A stretch of 20,817 nucleotides of DNA. It comes from Chara braunii. Taxonomy: Eukaryota > Streptophyta > Charophyceae > Charales > Characeae. Within the stretch, counting starts at the first letter, position 1; every line of letters begins with the position of its first letter. This document shows, in pieces, positions 1-8,590 of the stretch. Under the pieces are notes generated by a model. That model worked only from the letters and a program-made list of their open reading frames with translations, had not been told where the DNA came from and searched no databases. The stretch is taken from positions 793,103-813,919 of the forward strand of contig BFEA01000175.1 in the NCBI GenBank assembly GCA_003427395.1, written 5' to 3'. Both the position numbers and the translations under genes were made by a program.

Positions 1-105
1 GCGGGTGTGTTTTGGGGTGGGCGGGGGTGGGGCACCCCGTCGGCGGGGGTCCGGGGGTCAAACCCCTACCCCGGCTTTGCCCCCGGGGGCCCCCGCCTGA
101 CAACC
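1..105. repeat. GC-rich imperfect hairpin
   Basis: The left edge of the window is almost pure G/C. Positions 42-49 (GGCGGGGG) are an exact complement of 90-97, and 51-57 (CCGGGGG) of 80-86, so the segment can fold into a long hairpin. It ends in CTGACA. A similar G-rich stretch ending in CTGACA lies at 8544-8560, so the two may be ends of one transposon family; that is inference. The element is cut by the window edge. Confidence 0.4.
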
Positions 106-1140
106 CTGGTTGAAACCCTTGCAATTTTGAGTCGTAATGAAAATCGGTTGGTTAAACCACTCAAAAGGAGTTAAACCGGAGGATCGGATTTGTTACCTTT
201 TCGTTGGCAAAAATATGCTATGTATGTTTTTCAATAGTTGATCATTTGATGCGACGACGACGTCGCTTAATAGGGTGTGGAAACATGTCAGCTTGAATAC
301 CCTTACAAGGGTATTCACTCGTATTTTTGCACATAACACAAGTTGCACCAGAGATCGTATATAAGGTAGATATTATGTAAGTATTGTGCAGCCTGCGACC
401 GACTTCCTGTAGCTAGAATGACAGTCACACGCGAGATGACGTTAGGAGTGTGGACGTGCGAGTTTAAGGCACGGGTGAATTTCTGCATATACCGAAGGTC
501 AAAAATCCATGATTAAAGCATTTAAAATTTGATTAAAGTTTGAGATTAAACTTCAGTTTGGTTTGACTATATGCATATGCAGGTCGTAGGTAGAACCTCG
601 ACGTCTGCACAGGTAAAAGATGTATGGAGTCAGCGTTGGCGGCCAGGAACCCAATCAATAGGACGAGACGTCGCCTTGGGGCGTTTCGGTAGAACTGCGC
701 ATTGTGTTGGACTCGTTTATATGAGTTTTCGCTAGTGCCAATGTCAGCCTTGGGCATAACACTATTGGTTATGATATTGAACTTTCAAGCTGCAGATTTG
801 GGGATCGAAGCCAGTAGTTGGAAACAGAGGAGCGATGGAGCAAGACGAAGGGGGGTTTTAGGGTCCTTCATTACTATCCCCCTTCGTTGTACTACTGGTC
901 TTTACTACAGGCTCGATGGCCAGTACCAAGGTGGGACTGACAACCTTCCCCTGTTCCATCTGTTTTGTTTTCTTTTGACTATTCTTATATTTTACTTTTT
1001 TTTTTCCTTTTCGAACTTCGCTGGAAGCAGGTGAAGAAAATACTGAAATTCGAAACTACAAAGGTCCGGCCAATTCCAAGAGAGTTAACTCGGACCGGTC
1101 AGTTCGATGATGATATCCTAAGTCGTGGCCTCAATTTTAT
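106..1140. other. anonymous non-coding stretch
   Basis: No recognisable gene, RNA or transposon domain was found on either strand. The longest open frames (about 110 codons near 702-1034) end in pyrimidine low-complexity sequence and match no family I know. A T-rich tract lies near 965-1010. Confidence 0.4.
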
Positions 1141-1235
1141 CCTTCGGAACATCCGTTAAAATTCGAAGGATACAAAGTAGAGTAGCACGGCCCCTGGGCA
1201 GGGATGACATGTATTAATCAAGGATGAGATTTTCT
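1141..1235 (+). pseudogene. U6 snRNA pseudogene
   Basis: The stretch follows plant U6 snRNA in order: the 5' hairpin loop CCTTCGG, then ACATCCG, TAAAATT, a GATACA-like block, AGTAGCACGGCCCCTG, and GCAGGGATGACAT, before decaying in the 3' part that should read AAATCGAGAAATGG. The functional ACAGAGA box reads ACAAAGT, the GCGCAAGG segment reads GGGCAGGG, and the 3' tail is scrambled. It therefore cannot be a working spliceosomal U6. No TATA box or plant upstream element precedes it. A processed or dispersed U6 pseudogene is the simplest reading. A second, much better preserved copy lies at 19129-19246. Confidence 0.75.
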
Positions 1236-2720
1236 CCTTATTTTGATAAGTGTGCTTATGCCAGGGTCGCGTTGCGCTTATGCCAGTGGTTATAATCCTC
1301 GTGCTTATATTGGTCATTTGTGTGAACGTCCCCGTCATCTGCGTGGTTATCATTGTGCTAATTTACGAACTATTTGTGGGTTTCATCCAAGTCGTGGTAG
1401 TTTGGGTGGTCAACATAGCTCTCCTCATACAAGAGGGTGTTGTATTTGCGCTATGGTCGTGGTGTCTGTGACTGACGTGATAATATCGTCAAACCTCTGC
1501 GGTTGCCCTCTCGTGTGGGTGCTGAAGAAAGCGTCTGAATTTAGTTGAGGCTTCAGCTAGATATGTTTAGATGGTGAGGAGGTAACTGGTAGGGAGAGGA
1601 GAGAGGTTGGTAACAACAGAGAGGATGAGTTAAGGAAAGATGAGGACGAAGGATGAATAAGGAGAGGTGGAAGGCGAATAGTTATTCCAATTCCTTGAGG
1701 AATCAAACGAGTGACGAGTCAAAGTTGGGGTTTCATGATAAGGCGAAGTCGATGGCGTGTTCGAATTTGGAAGTTGGAGGGTGAGTTGAATACTACGAAG
1801 GTCTAGAGTTGCATCAAGAGGAGGAACAGAGAGGGTTTGGGAAGTGTGTATTTTCATGCTCTAGCAGAAGATACACCTTCAATTTGCACACTGCTTGAGT
1901 AGAAAAAGGCAGTCCGTTGTTGCAAACTCCGGTCCGCCATTGTGGACATCGTCATAGTGTCCGTAGCAATCTTCATTATCCACGCGATCGTGCTAATCCT
2001 CATCGCCTTCCTGATTGAGTTAGTGCTCGTCATTATCATGATCGCCCTAATCATCGTCACCTTCGTTGAGATCATAGTTTATCCTTGTCGTGACGCATGC
2101 TCCAAGGGGCTCGCCCTTGCGACATACGGTCCTATGGGCTTGCTTGCATAGGTTGTGATCGACCTATTTACAAAGCTTCCATGTCCACACGTACCTGGTC
2201 GAATGTCTCGACTAGGTTCGGTGACGGATGGGTGCAAGCTGAGATAGGTGTGAACGGAGCAGGGAGTTTAAATCATGACGAGGGCTGCGCGAATGGAGTG
2301 TCGAAGGAGGTAGGAAGAAAATAGAAAGAGTGAGAGGATATCAGCGAGAAAGAGGACTAAGAAAGCAGCGGCGAGAGGGAAGTAACGAACGGCAAGAGCA
2401 ACGAAGAAGAAAAGGGGATAAGGAGCTAGAGGAGGATATTGGGGAGTGTCAAGGAGGTTAAAAAGAAGGGGCGTAATCAATCTTCCTGCTTTCCAGCGGA
2501 GGGCTTGCTCATAATATTGGCAATGTATCTTCCCATGTTCTAGCAAAAGATTCATTAACACCTTGCTCGTTATAATAAACGAACGACATCGGCGGGTGCA
2601 GCGGGCAACGACTCGGATGGCGGTGTATTTCTCTATGTTCTAGCGGAAGATTCACTCTCCATCTCATATTGTATCTTCCCGAGATATCTCACCATGACGC
2701 ATGAACGGGAGAACATGAAC
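1236..2720. other. low-complexity DNA: degenerate ATC-type tracts and purine-rich tracts
   Basis: No gene is supported. Two segments (about 1250-1470 and 1940-2080) are degenerate trinucleotide repeats of the ATC/GTC kind; in one frame they translate into runs of I, V and L that imitate membrane proteins. Two others (about 1560-1680 and 2290-2450) are strongly purine-rich on the + strand. The order purine-rich tract then TTCTAGC motif occurs twice, which suggests an old duplication. Confidence 0.4.
1847..2655 (+). repeat. three copies of a ~30-bp dispersed motif
   Basis: A motif of the form GTAT-T-YYY-ATG-YTCTAGC-RRAAGAT-WCA occurs at about 1847-1876, 2524-2554 and 2623-2655. The shared core is TCTAGC followed by AGAAGATACA, AAAAGATTCA or GGAAGATTCA. 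The last two copies are about 100 bp apart. The function is unknown; they may be relics of a tandem repeat. Confidence 0.4.
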
Positions 2721-4018
2721 CAGCAAACAGACTAGAACGGAGAGAAAAAGTGAGAGAGGAACAGCACAGCGGTGAACATAGTATTTCTATAGGTTGCAAT
2801 TCTATTTTGTACCAGCACTACTGCTTCTTTGAGCTTGTTGCTGGTGCAATCTGGAGCTTCGAATTTCCTGTGAAACAGTTTGTTTTTCATGCTGCTTCTA
2901 TAGCCCCTATGGGCCTCAAGCTCTGCTGATGCGAGTTTTAGGCCGCACCATTGCCGTTGGGGACGCATAGTAGAAGTTTACTGCCACTGATGTGGGCGTG
3001 GTAATGACGATCCATGCTATTGTCGCTAAGACTTGATACTACTAGTGAGACTTGTTGCTTATAAGACCTTTTGCTATTGAAGCCCAGGCCAACGCATTTT
3101 TGTTCAAGGTAGTGCGGCTGTTTTTCTCATACTAGGATTGTTGTTCTACTCAGAATGTGGTTGTTGTTGATATGGCGGTTATTTGAAACTACGTGTTGAA
3201 CGTTGTTGCCCCTCAGCAAAGACTGTTATTGGTCACCGAATTTATTGTTGTTTTTCCTTAACCAGACGTCTATTGTTTTCTAAGGTGGGTGTTGTTATTG
3301 AGCACGACAATTTTCCACAGTGCCACTAAAAGATACGATTAGGATATCGCTATTTTTTGTAGCAATAATCGTGGTCTCAAGGTGTTGTTGTTCTCTCTCC
3401 CATGAGACTACAATTGCGGTGGTGGGTTGGAGATCGTTATGGCATTATTACGGAATCCGAGGTTGTGTCAAACTTTCAGATTAGTGAACACTCATCTTGA
3501 CCTCTGCGATTGGCCACCATTACGGTGCCCTCAGGAGAGCGTAGGCAACAAGGCCCTCTCACGCGAGTCTGTAAGCACCTTTTTTTAATCTGAGAGACTC
3601 AATAAACCTTTTTTCTGCCCTTCTTATTCCAATTTTAATCTGTGGTTCGGAGAGGAAGGCGGCAGGTGGGATTGCAACCCACAAAACCTCAGAAAAATCT
3701 TATGGGCGCTCCACCCATCGATTGTGGGAACTCTGTCGGAAACTTAGAAGGAGTTTTGGAGGTGAGAACATACAAATATACCTTCTCTGCCCTGTATGAA
3801 CCTGCTAAACCCTTATCAATATATCTCTCTATGTTGAGTGCTATGTATGCGTATGTTACTATGAACTTTATTTTTTTCATAACCTAAGTCAAATTAAGTA
3901 AAAGGAACACATTTTTGAATTTCGTCTATTTTACTGCTTGAAATTCAGACTAGAGGAGATGAATTGAGGGAAGGTAAGAGGAAGGTAGTTTTGTTTGCAC
4001 TGATTGGGTCCCCAAAAT
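2721..4018. other. non-coding, GTT-rich stretch
   Basis: No credible coding region. Between about 3000 and 3420 the + strand repeatedly shows short TTGTTGTT or TTGTTATTG blocks at irregular spacing, like a very degraded tandem repeat. A tRNA T-arm look-alike near 3665-3685 (minus strand) has no matching acceptor stem and was rejected. The segment ends where the hairpin array begins. Confidence 0.35.
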
Positions 4019-4909
4019 GTCAGACAAAGTGACCTCGATTAGGTTTGACCTCTTCTTTGCGACTAAACAATGCACTTCGGTTAGGTCTAGTTGCTGTAAT
4101 ATTGTTGATATCTCTTCTTTACAATCAGACAATGTGGCTTCGGTCAGGTTGGGATATTGTATTGTTGGTTTTCTTTGCAATCAGACAATATGGCTACGGT
4201 CAGGTCTGATTGTCATACCTCTGTAAGTTATTATCCATGCAGCTAGGCAATTGGACTTCAACTTGGCCTAGTTGATTACGCTATGTCGTTTTGTTTCTTA
4301 CTCCAATCGAACAATGTGGGTTCAGTCACGTCTGGTTGTTGTTCTTGTGGTGATTTGTATGTTGAAAAGGTTTAAGAGTTGGGTAATGTGACTTTGGTCG
4401 GATCCAACTACTTGTTTTTTCTTAAGGAGGTTTGGACTAATGACTAAGCAATATGGCTTCGGTTTGGCTTAGTTTAAGGTCATGCACATAAAATAAGTGT
4501 TTGAAAATATAACTTTCTATATATACGTAATTCATGTTGTTTCAAAAACTCTGACAGCAGAGTCATTATACTTCTATTGTTGAACAAAGTGAGTCAGACA
4601 ATGCGACTTCAATTTTTTTTTACTATAGTTTATCACAAAAAGGAAGAAAGTACTTAATTAAGAACATTATGAGTGTAACCTAAGGTGGACTGAGCAATGT
4701 AGCTTCAGGTCTGGCTCAACCTTAGTCTTCAAAAAATTAAAAGTTCATAAGTATATTATCTATGGATTATTAAACATTTGGCAAGACCAGACAATGTGGT
4801 TTCAGTTTGGTCTAATTAACTGCCTAATGATGAGAGAACTAGTGGTGTTTTTTGTTTGTGTATATAAAGGCAAGAGTTCAACAATGCGGCTTCGGTTTGA
4901 CTTAACCTT
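4019..4909 (+). repeat. array of ~12 degenerate hairpins with a conserved 17-nt loop
   Basis: Each unit is a left arm of 7-10 nt, a loop close to AATGTGGCTTCGGTTTG, and a right arm complementary to the left. Units: 4019-4049, 4059-4094, 4121-4155, 4178-4212, 4240-4274, 4304-4338, 4377-4409, 4442-4474, 4592-4612 (left half only), 4687-4720, 4784-4813, 4871-4905. The loop is 17 nt in most units. Arms differ but still pair: CAATCAGAC with GTCTGATTG at 4178; CAGCTAGGC with GCCTAGTTG at 4240; AGTTGGGT with ATCCAACT at 4377; ACTAAGC with GCTTAGT at 4442. Some units (4121, 4304, 4871) pair poorly. Spacing is 40-73 bp for the first eight, then 87-150 bp. No coding potential is seen. It could be a decayed palindromic minisatellite, or a structured RNA family held together by pairing. 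Confidence 0.75.
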
Positions 4910-5178
4910 CATTTGTCATATGTAAACAAGGGTATTTGAGTTTATTCAGCCGAGAGATAATGAACTTATTATGAAAAGAATAATTTGGATTTTTCTGTGA
5001 GAGTACTTACTCATTATGGTATGAAGTTGCATGATGTAGTTGAATATGAGTTCTCCTTGTTCTGAGTCTAAGCTTTAATAGGTGGTTGTTTTAGATGTTC
5101 GTCACATGCTAGAGCTATAAGAGTTATTCGAGTTTCTGCGTTTTTTTAGTTAAGTTTGTTTCTCATACTTGTCTTTGT

Positions 5179-5550
5179 ATAAATTTTGGAAAGACACTTT
5201 TGCTAAAGGAAGTGATGCTAAAATTTATGTAAAACCAAGGAGTTAGTCAAATTTGTCATTAAAAAATTCAAGTTTTATCTTGAGTTCATATCCGACTTTG
5301 AATAAATCTGGGAGACCTACTTTTCTAAAGGGGATGAAACTCAAATTTATATTAATTCGGGGAGTTAAACAAAATTTAACAATGTAAAATCACGGATTGA
5401 CCTTAGATTTTATATTCAGTTTTATATAAATTTTATAACGACATTTTCCCTGCGGAAAGCATTGCTAAAATTTCTAGTTTGTCATTGCTTAGGGAAAAAT
5501 ATTGTCGAAATTCCTAACATTTTTAAAATAGATATGAGAGGTAGGGTAGG
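5179..5550 (+). repeat. three diverged ~123-bp tandem units
   Basis: Units start with ATAAATYTKG-like sequence at 5179, 5302 and 5426, so the period is 123-124 bp. Shared landmarks in the first two are TTT-CTAAAGG, GATG followed by CTMAAATTTAT, and GGAGTTA. The third keeps GCGGAAAGCATTGCTAAAATTT. The units are AT-rich and much diverged, so the array is old. No open frame runs through it. Confidence 0.55.
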
Positions 5551-6725
5551 AAGGTAGGAGTATTTTATACTCACGCAAGCATAGCTTTGGCACTAACCTG
5601 TGTTGTGTAACATATCATTTTCATTCAAATTATTTCGTGTCTTGACTAACTTCAAGTTGATCCAATGAGGATCATCTTCTGTTATCTTTTGATAACAGGC
5701 CGGTTTCTGACTGAACTCCAACTCATTCTCGCTACTCAACCTAAGACCTTAGCCATTGTGGGTTGAATTGTTTTTTTTATTATTACTTGGACTTTTATTA
5801 AAAGACTATTAAAAAAGAGACCGGGTGTGTTCTTTTAAAAGGTTGGACAAAGGTTGGAGCTTGTGTAAATAAGGCAAGGAGTGTGAGTGCAGAGAGTGGT
5901 TGAAGTTGACTCCATGTAGTGTGTGGTATGTCGATCATTGAATCTAGGGTATGATTGCATATATGTTTTTTTGAGTTGAAGTCTGGATCTGACTTTGTCT
6001 GTGATCATGTGTCTATTTTGAAGGAAATCACACTGTGATTGTGAAAGTGACCTCGTGTTTGATAACCTCGTTATATTTATATTTTGTGTATACGCACAGT
6101 CTACTTTGATTGTACATAAATCTTGAGTTAATTTGTGTCGAGAAAGAAAAAATATTCCCCTTTACTTTTGTTTTTTAAATTGTTATAGTTGAACGTCGAG
6201 GTCCGTGACGACCGTCACAGTCAAACCCCTTTACCGGTTTCCAGGCCTCCGAAGATGGAACCCCTTTTTGAGGATCAGAGGCGTTTGGTCGCCACTAAGG
6301 GCCGTAACCCGCCTACCCCTCCTCTCCGCAGTGTGCAAAAAAGGGTAGGTCTCGCAATCGTACTTGCGATTGTCTGACGTTAAGAGATTAACCTTTTAGA
6401 ACGCATGTCATCCAACACTTGAGTGTCGAATACAACCCTCATAATTGTTGAGGACCACGTGGTTGTGGGTACTACCTAGTACTTCATCATCTCGACCGCT
6501 TGCGCATTCATACATGGATAGTTGATATGATAAACTTTATACTGCTGCGGTATTTATTCAAGAGTCTCGCTCGCGACACCCAAATAATTATTTCGTTGAA
6601 AGCTATGACTCAGATGTGGAAAAAGGAACTAGGCGCGATTTACGTACGAAGTTTTATTTTATTTTCGTAAGATGTATCGCGTGGTTAGATTTGAACGACG
6701 TAGGATCGCATTCGAGAGATTAACA
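5551..6725. other. non-coding stretch
   Basis: No gene is recognised. A small perfect hairpin (CAATCG, 6-nt loop, CGATTG) lies at about 6355-6373. The last few hundred bases may belong to the LTR retrotransposon whose 3' LTR end is duplicated just downstream, but no LTR start was identified. Confidence 0.3.
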
Positions 6726-7041
6726 CCTCGAGCGACAATTCGCGCACGGGTCCGATTCGGGAATTAACTGCGCTTACCCCCTATGCTATAACAAACGAGA
6801 AACGGCCTTGGACGGACCACCTCTGTGATTGCATACAAAAAGTTTTCGCATGTGATTCGGTAGTTGGGCGGGGATACGTCCGCCTAAAGGACGATGATAA
6901 CTCTCACGGGTGGAGGTAAGTTGTACCTCGCGTGACCCTATCCTATCGTAGGGTTTGCAAAATGTATGGTTGAAGCACTCGACTAGAGCGGCAACGTTTA
7001 GTGACAAAATCCGGCAAAATCCTGCGTGGCGAGGCCTAGAG

Positions 7042-7058
7042 GGTCCCTTTGCGGGACC
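7042..7058 (+). other. conserved hairpin near the LTR end (copy A)
   Basis: GGTCCC (7042-7047) and GGGACC (7053-7058) form a perfect 6-bp stem around TTTGC, 13 nt before the proposed LTR end. The same hairpin is intact in copy B at 7896-7912. Confidence 0.5.
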
Positions 7059-7073
7059 GATGCGCTCCACAGA

Positions 7074-7093
7074 TGGCGTCGTTGCCGGGGATC
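7074..7093 (+). promoter_or_regulatory. primer-binding site complementary to tRNA-Asp (copy A)
   Basis: TGGCGTCGTTGCCGGGGATC matches the reverse complement of a plant tRNA-Asp 3' end at 19 of 20 positions, counting the added CCA (one C to T change). It lies two bases after an LTR-like CACA end. This is the usual layout of the minus-strand primer site in plant Athila/Tat-type Ty3/Gypsy elements. It no longer precedes any readable gag. Confidence 0.7.
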
Positions 7094-7160
7094 TTGATTG
7101 CCTACCGGCGTCCTTAGTGAACGAACCCAGGTTAAAAACAGGTTGATGATCATGACAAAA

Positions 7161-7162
<2 letters not shown>

Positions 7163-7198
<36 letters not shown>
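7163..7198. repeat. (TA)n microsatellite
   Basis: An uninterrupted TA run of about 18 repeats. Related runs are at 7406-7424 and 8017-8057. In unit B the two halves are one run, which shows that the 102-bp units split this tract in unit A. Confidence 0.95.
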
Positions 7199-7200
<2 letters not shown>

Positions 7201-7402
7201 TCAAATAGAACTGCCCGGTAAACCGTAGGCAGAGAGGGAGAAGAGGACAACAAACGAGGGGCTGTGACAAACTGTTTCGTCGGATTTTCACCGACTCATC
7301 CGTCAAATAGAACTGCCCGGTAAACCGTAGGCAGAGAGGGAGAAGAGGACAACAAACGAGGGGCTGTGACAAACTGTTTCGTCGGATTTTCACCGACTCA
7401 TC
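7199..7402 (+). repeat. two identical 102-bp tandem units inside a TA tract
   Basis: 7199-7300 and 7301-7402 are identical base for base by eye. Each starts CGTCAAATAGAACTGCCC and ends with the small hairpin GTCGG, 7-nt loop, CCGAC and then TCATC. Both sides are TA repeat, and unit B lacks the segment. The length is 34 codons, so a minus-strand frame reads through both copies as a repeated peptide; there is no other sign of coding. Identity of the copies means a recent duplication (or gene conversion) after insertion. Confidence 0.9.
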
Positions 7403-7405
7403 AGG

Positions 7406-7424
7406 TATATATATATATATATAT
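7406..7424. repeat. (TA)n microsatellite
   Basis: The right half of the TA tract of unit A, separated from 7163-7198 by the two 102-bp units. Confidence 0.9.
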
Positions 7425-7895
7425 TTGATATATTAGACAGGTGAGTGATGAGTGGTGTGTTCATAATTATATTAAGATTGTACTGTTGAATAACATAACG
7501 TGATAGGAGCACTGGTGTACCTTGGCACCTAGTAGTGGCAACTCCAACTAGAATTATGTTGATCGGGGTACCATAAATGCCTCGAGCGACGATTCGTGCA
7601 CGGGTCCGATTCGAAAAATAACTGCGCCTACCCCCTATGCTATAACAAACGAGAAACGGCTTTGGCCGGAGCACCTCTGTGATTGCATACAAAAAGTTTT
7701 CGCATGTGATTCGGTAGTTCGGCGGGGATACGTCCGCCTAAGGGATGATGACAACTCTCACGGGTGGAGGTAAGTTGTACCTCGCGTGAACCTATTCTAT
7801 CGTAGGGTTTGCAAAATGTATGGTTGAAGCACTCGACTACAGCGGCAACGCTTTGTGACAAAATCCTGCAAAATCCTGCGTGGCGCGGCCGAGAG

Positions 7896-7912
7896 GGTCC
7901 CTTTGCGGGACC
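7896..7912 (+). other. conserved hairpin near the LTR end (copy B)
   Basis: GGTCCC/GGGACC with loop TTTGC, unchanged from copy A at 7042-7058 although flanking bases differ. Confidence 0.5.
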
Positions 7913-7927
7913 GATGCGCTCAACAGA

Positions 7928-7947
7928 TGGCGTCGTTGCCGGAGATC
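7928..7947 (+). promoter_or_regulatory. primer-binding site complementary to tRNA-Asp (copy B)
   Basis: It is identical to copy A except for one G to A change, reading TGGCGTCGTTGCCGGAGATC, again two bases after an LTR-like ACA end. Confidence 0.65.
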
Positions 7948-8014
7948 TTGATTGCCTACCGGCGTCCTTAGTGAACGAACCCAGGTTAAAAACAGATTGA
8001 TGATCATGATAAAA

Positions 8015-8016
<2 letters not shown>

Positions 8017-8057
<41 letters not shown>
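8017..8057. repeat. (TA)n microsatellite
   Basis: A TA run of about 20 repeats in unit B, at the place corresponding to the split TA tract of unit A. Confidence 0.95.
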
Positions 8058-8059
<2 letters not shown>

Positions 8060-8408
8060 ATATATTAGACAGGTGAGTGATGAGTGGTGTGTTCATGATT
8101 ATATTAAGATTGTACTGTTGAATAACATAACGTGATAGGAGCATTGGTGTACCTTGGTACCTAGTAGTGGCAACTCCAACTAGAATTATGCGGATCGGGG
8201 TGGCATAAAATTAATCGGATACGCCATGTGTACCTAATGTCTTAGATTGGTTGTCGCTTGCGTTGATGCGACTCTGCGCATTCGGTTACCCAAGCAAGGA
8301 TCTTTGGTACTTGAACACAACCGCTAAGCTACTGAAGTTGTCATGACAGTTGCGCATTAGTATAGGTATGAAGATCCCTTCCCATAGGCCCTTGGTGGAA
8401 TGAATTTT

Positions 8409-8428
8409 TATAAACGACTACCAGTCTT
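8409..8428 (+). repeat. direct repeat flanking the 141-bp insertion (left)
   Basis: TATAAACGACTACCAGTCTT recurs at 8570-8590 with one extra A. It is the possible target-site duplication of the segment between. Confidence 0.6.
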
Positions 8429-8569
8429 TATATTAGAAAGAATTGCCCGGTAGAACAAAATTACCTAAAACGTGAAGCATAACGCATTGTGGCGATGTCA
8501 CCCCAATCAATTTAATTGGGGGTTTTGCGTCCCCCGCTGTCTGGCGGGGTCTGGGCTGACACTAATATA
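8429..8569. mobile_element. 141-bp structured insertion (SINE-like or Helitron-end-like)
   Basis: The segment lies between two nearly identical 20-bp direct repeats, as an insertion with a long target duplication would. It contains two hairpins: CCCCAAT, 7-nt loop, ATTGGGG (about 8502-8522) and CCCCGC, 6-nt loop, GCGGGG (8532-8549). The second hairpin is followed after 12 nt by CTAA and then T (8562-8566), which is the layout of a Helitron 3' end. No pol III A and B boxes were seen, so a SINE label is not proved. It also shares AGAAYTGCCCGGTA with the 102-bp units (8439-8452 against 7206-7219). Confidence 0.45.
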
Positions 8570-8590
8570 TATAAACGACTACCAAGTCTT
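8570..8590 (+). repeat. direct repeat flanking the 141-bp insertion (right)
   Basis: This is the second copy of the 20-bp sequence at 8409-8428, with one inserted A. Confidence 0.6.

Larger units (their letters stand above)
6726..7579 (+). repeat. tandem unit A: LTR-retrotransposon 5' region (LTR end, PBS, leader)
   Basis: This is the first of two direct tandem copies; the second starts at 7580, 854 bp later. The shared part runs from CCTCGAGCGAC to GATCGGGG..CATAAA. It contains an LTR-like 3' end (…CCACA at 7071), GA, a tRNA-Asp-type primer-binding site, a leader and a TA microsatellite. Unlike unit B it holds a 204-bp insertion, two identical 102-bp units, in the middle of the TA tract. 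No gag or pol coding follows, so this is a fragment that became a tandem repeat. Long open frames across it on the minus strand are by-products of the repeats. Confidence 0.7.
7580..8209 (+). repeat. tandem unit B: LTR-retrotransposon 5' region
   Basis: This is the second tandem copy of the LTR-end, PBS and leader segment. It matches unit A over its whole length with scattered substitutions, but has one continuous TA tract and no 102-bp insertion. The LTR-like end is at 7925 (CTCAACA). Similarity to unit A ends at about 8209, after which the sequence is unique. The joint between A and B falls at CATAAATG then CCTCGAG, neither of which is an LTR terminus, so the duplication was of an internal segment and not a second retrotransposition event. 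Confidence 0.7.

Noticed and set aside
1250-2151. Two short open frames (1250-1471, 1942-2151) that look like membrane proteins
   Set aside because: The hydrophobic runs come from degenerate ATC/GTC trinucleotide repeats, and there are no start context, homology or family features.
2268-2561. 97-codon minus-strand frame with a hydrophobic, Leu/Phe-rich product
   Set aside because: It is the complement of a purine-rich tract, which gives Leu/Phe/Ser-rich peptides without coding.
3655-3690. tRNA gene on the minus strand (T-arm look-alike GTGGG-TTGCAAT-CCCAC)
   Set aside because: No acceptor stem partner, D-arm or anticodon arm at the right distances.
4019-4909. CRISPR-like or tRNA-like array
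   Set aside because: Repeats are not identical, the arms vary and spacers are degenerate relatives of each other; there is no cloverleaf and the context is eukaryotic.
6786-7393. Minus-strand frames of 131-155 codons with a repeated peptide
   Set aside because: They read through the TA tract (Ile-Tyr runs) and the 102-bp tandem units; the repeat length happens to be a multiple of three.
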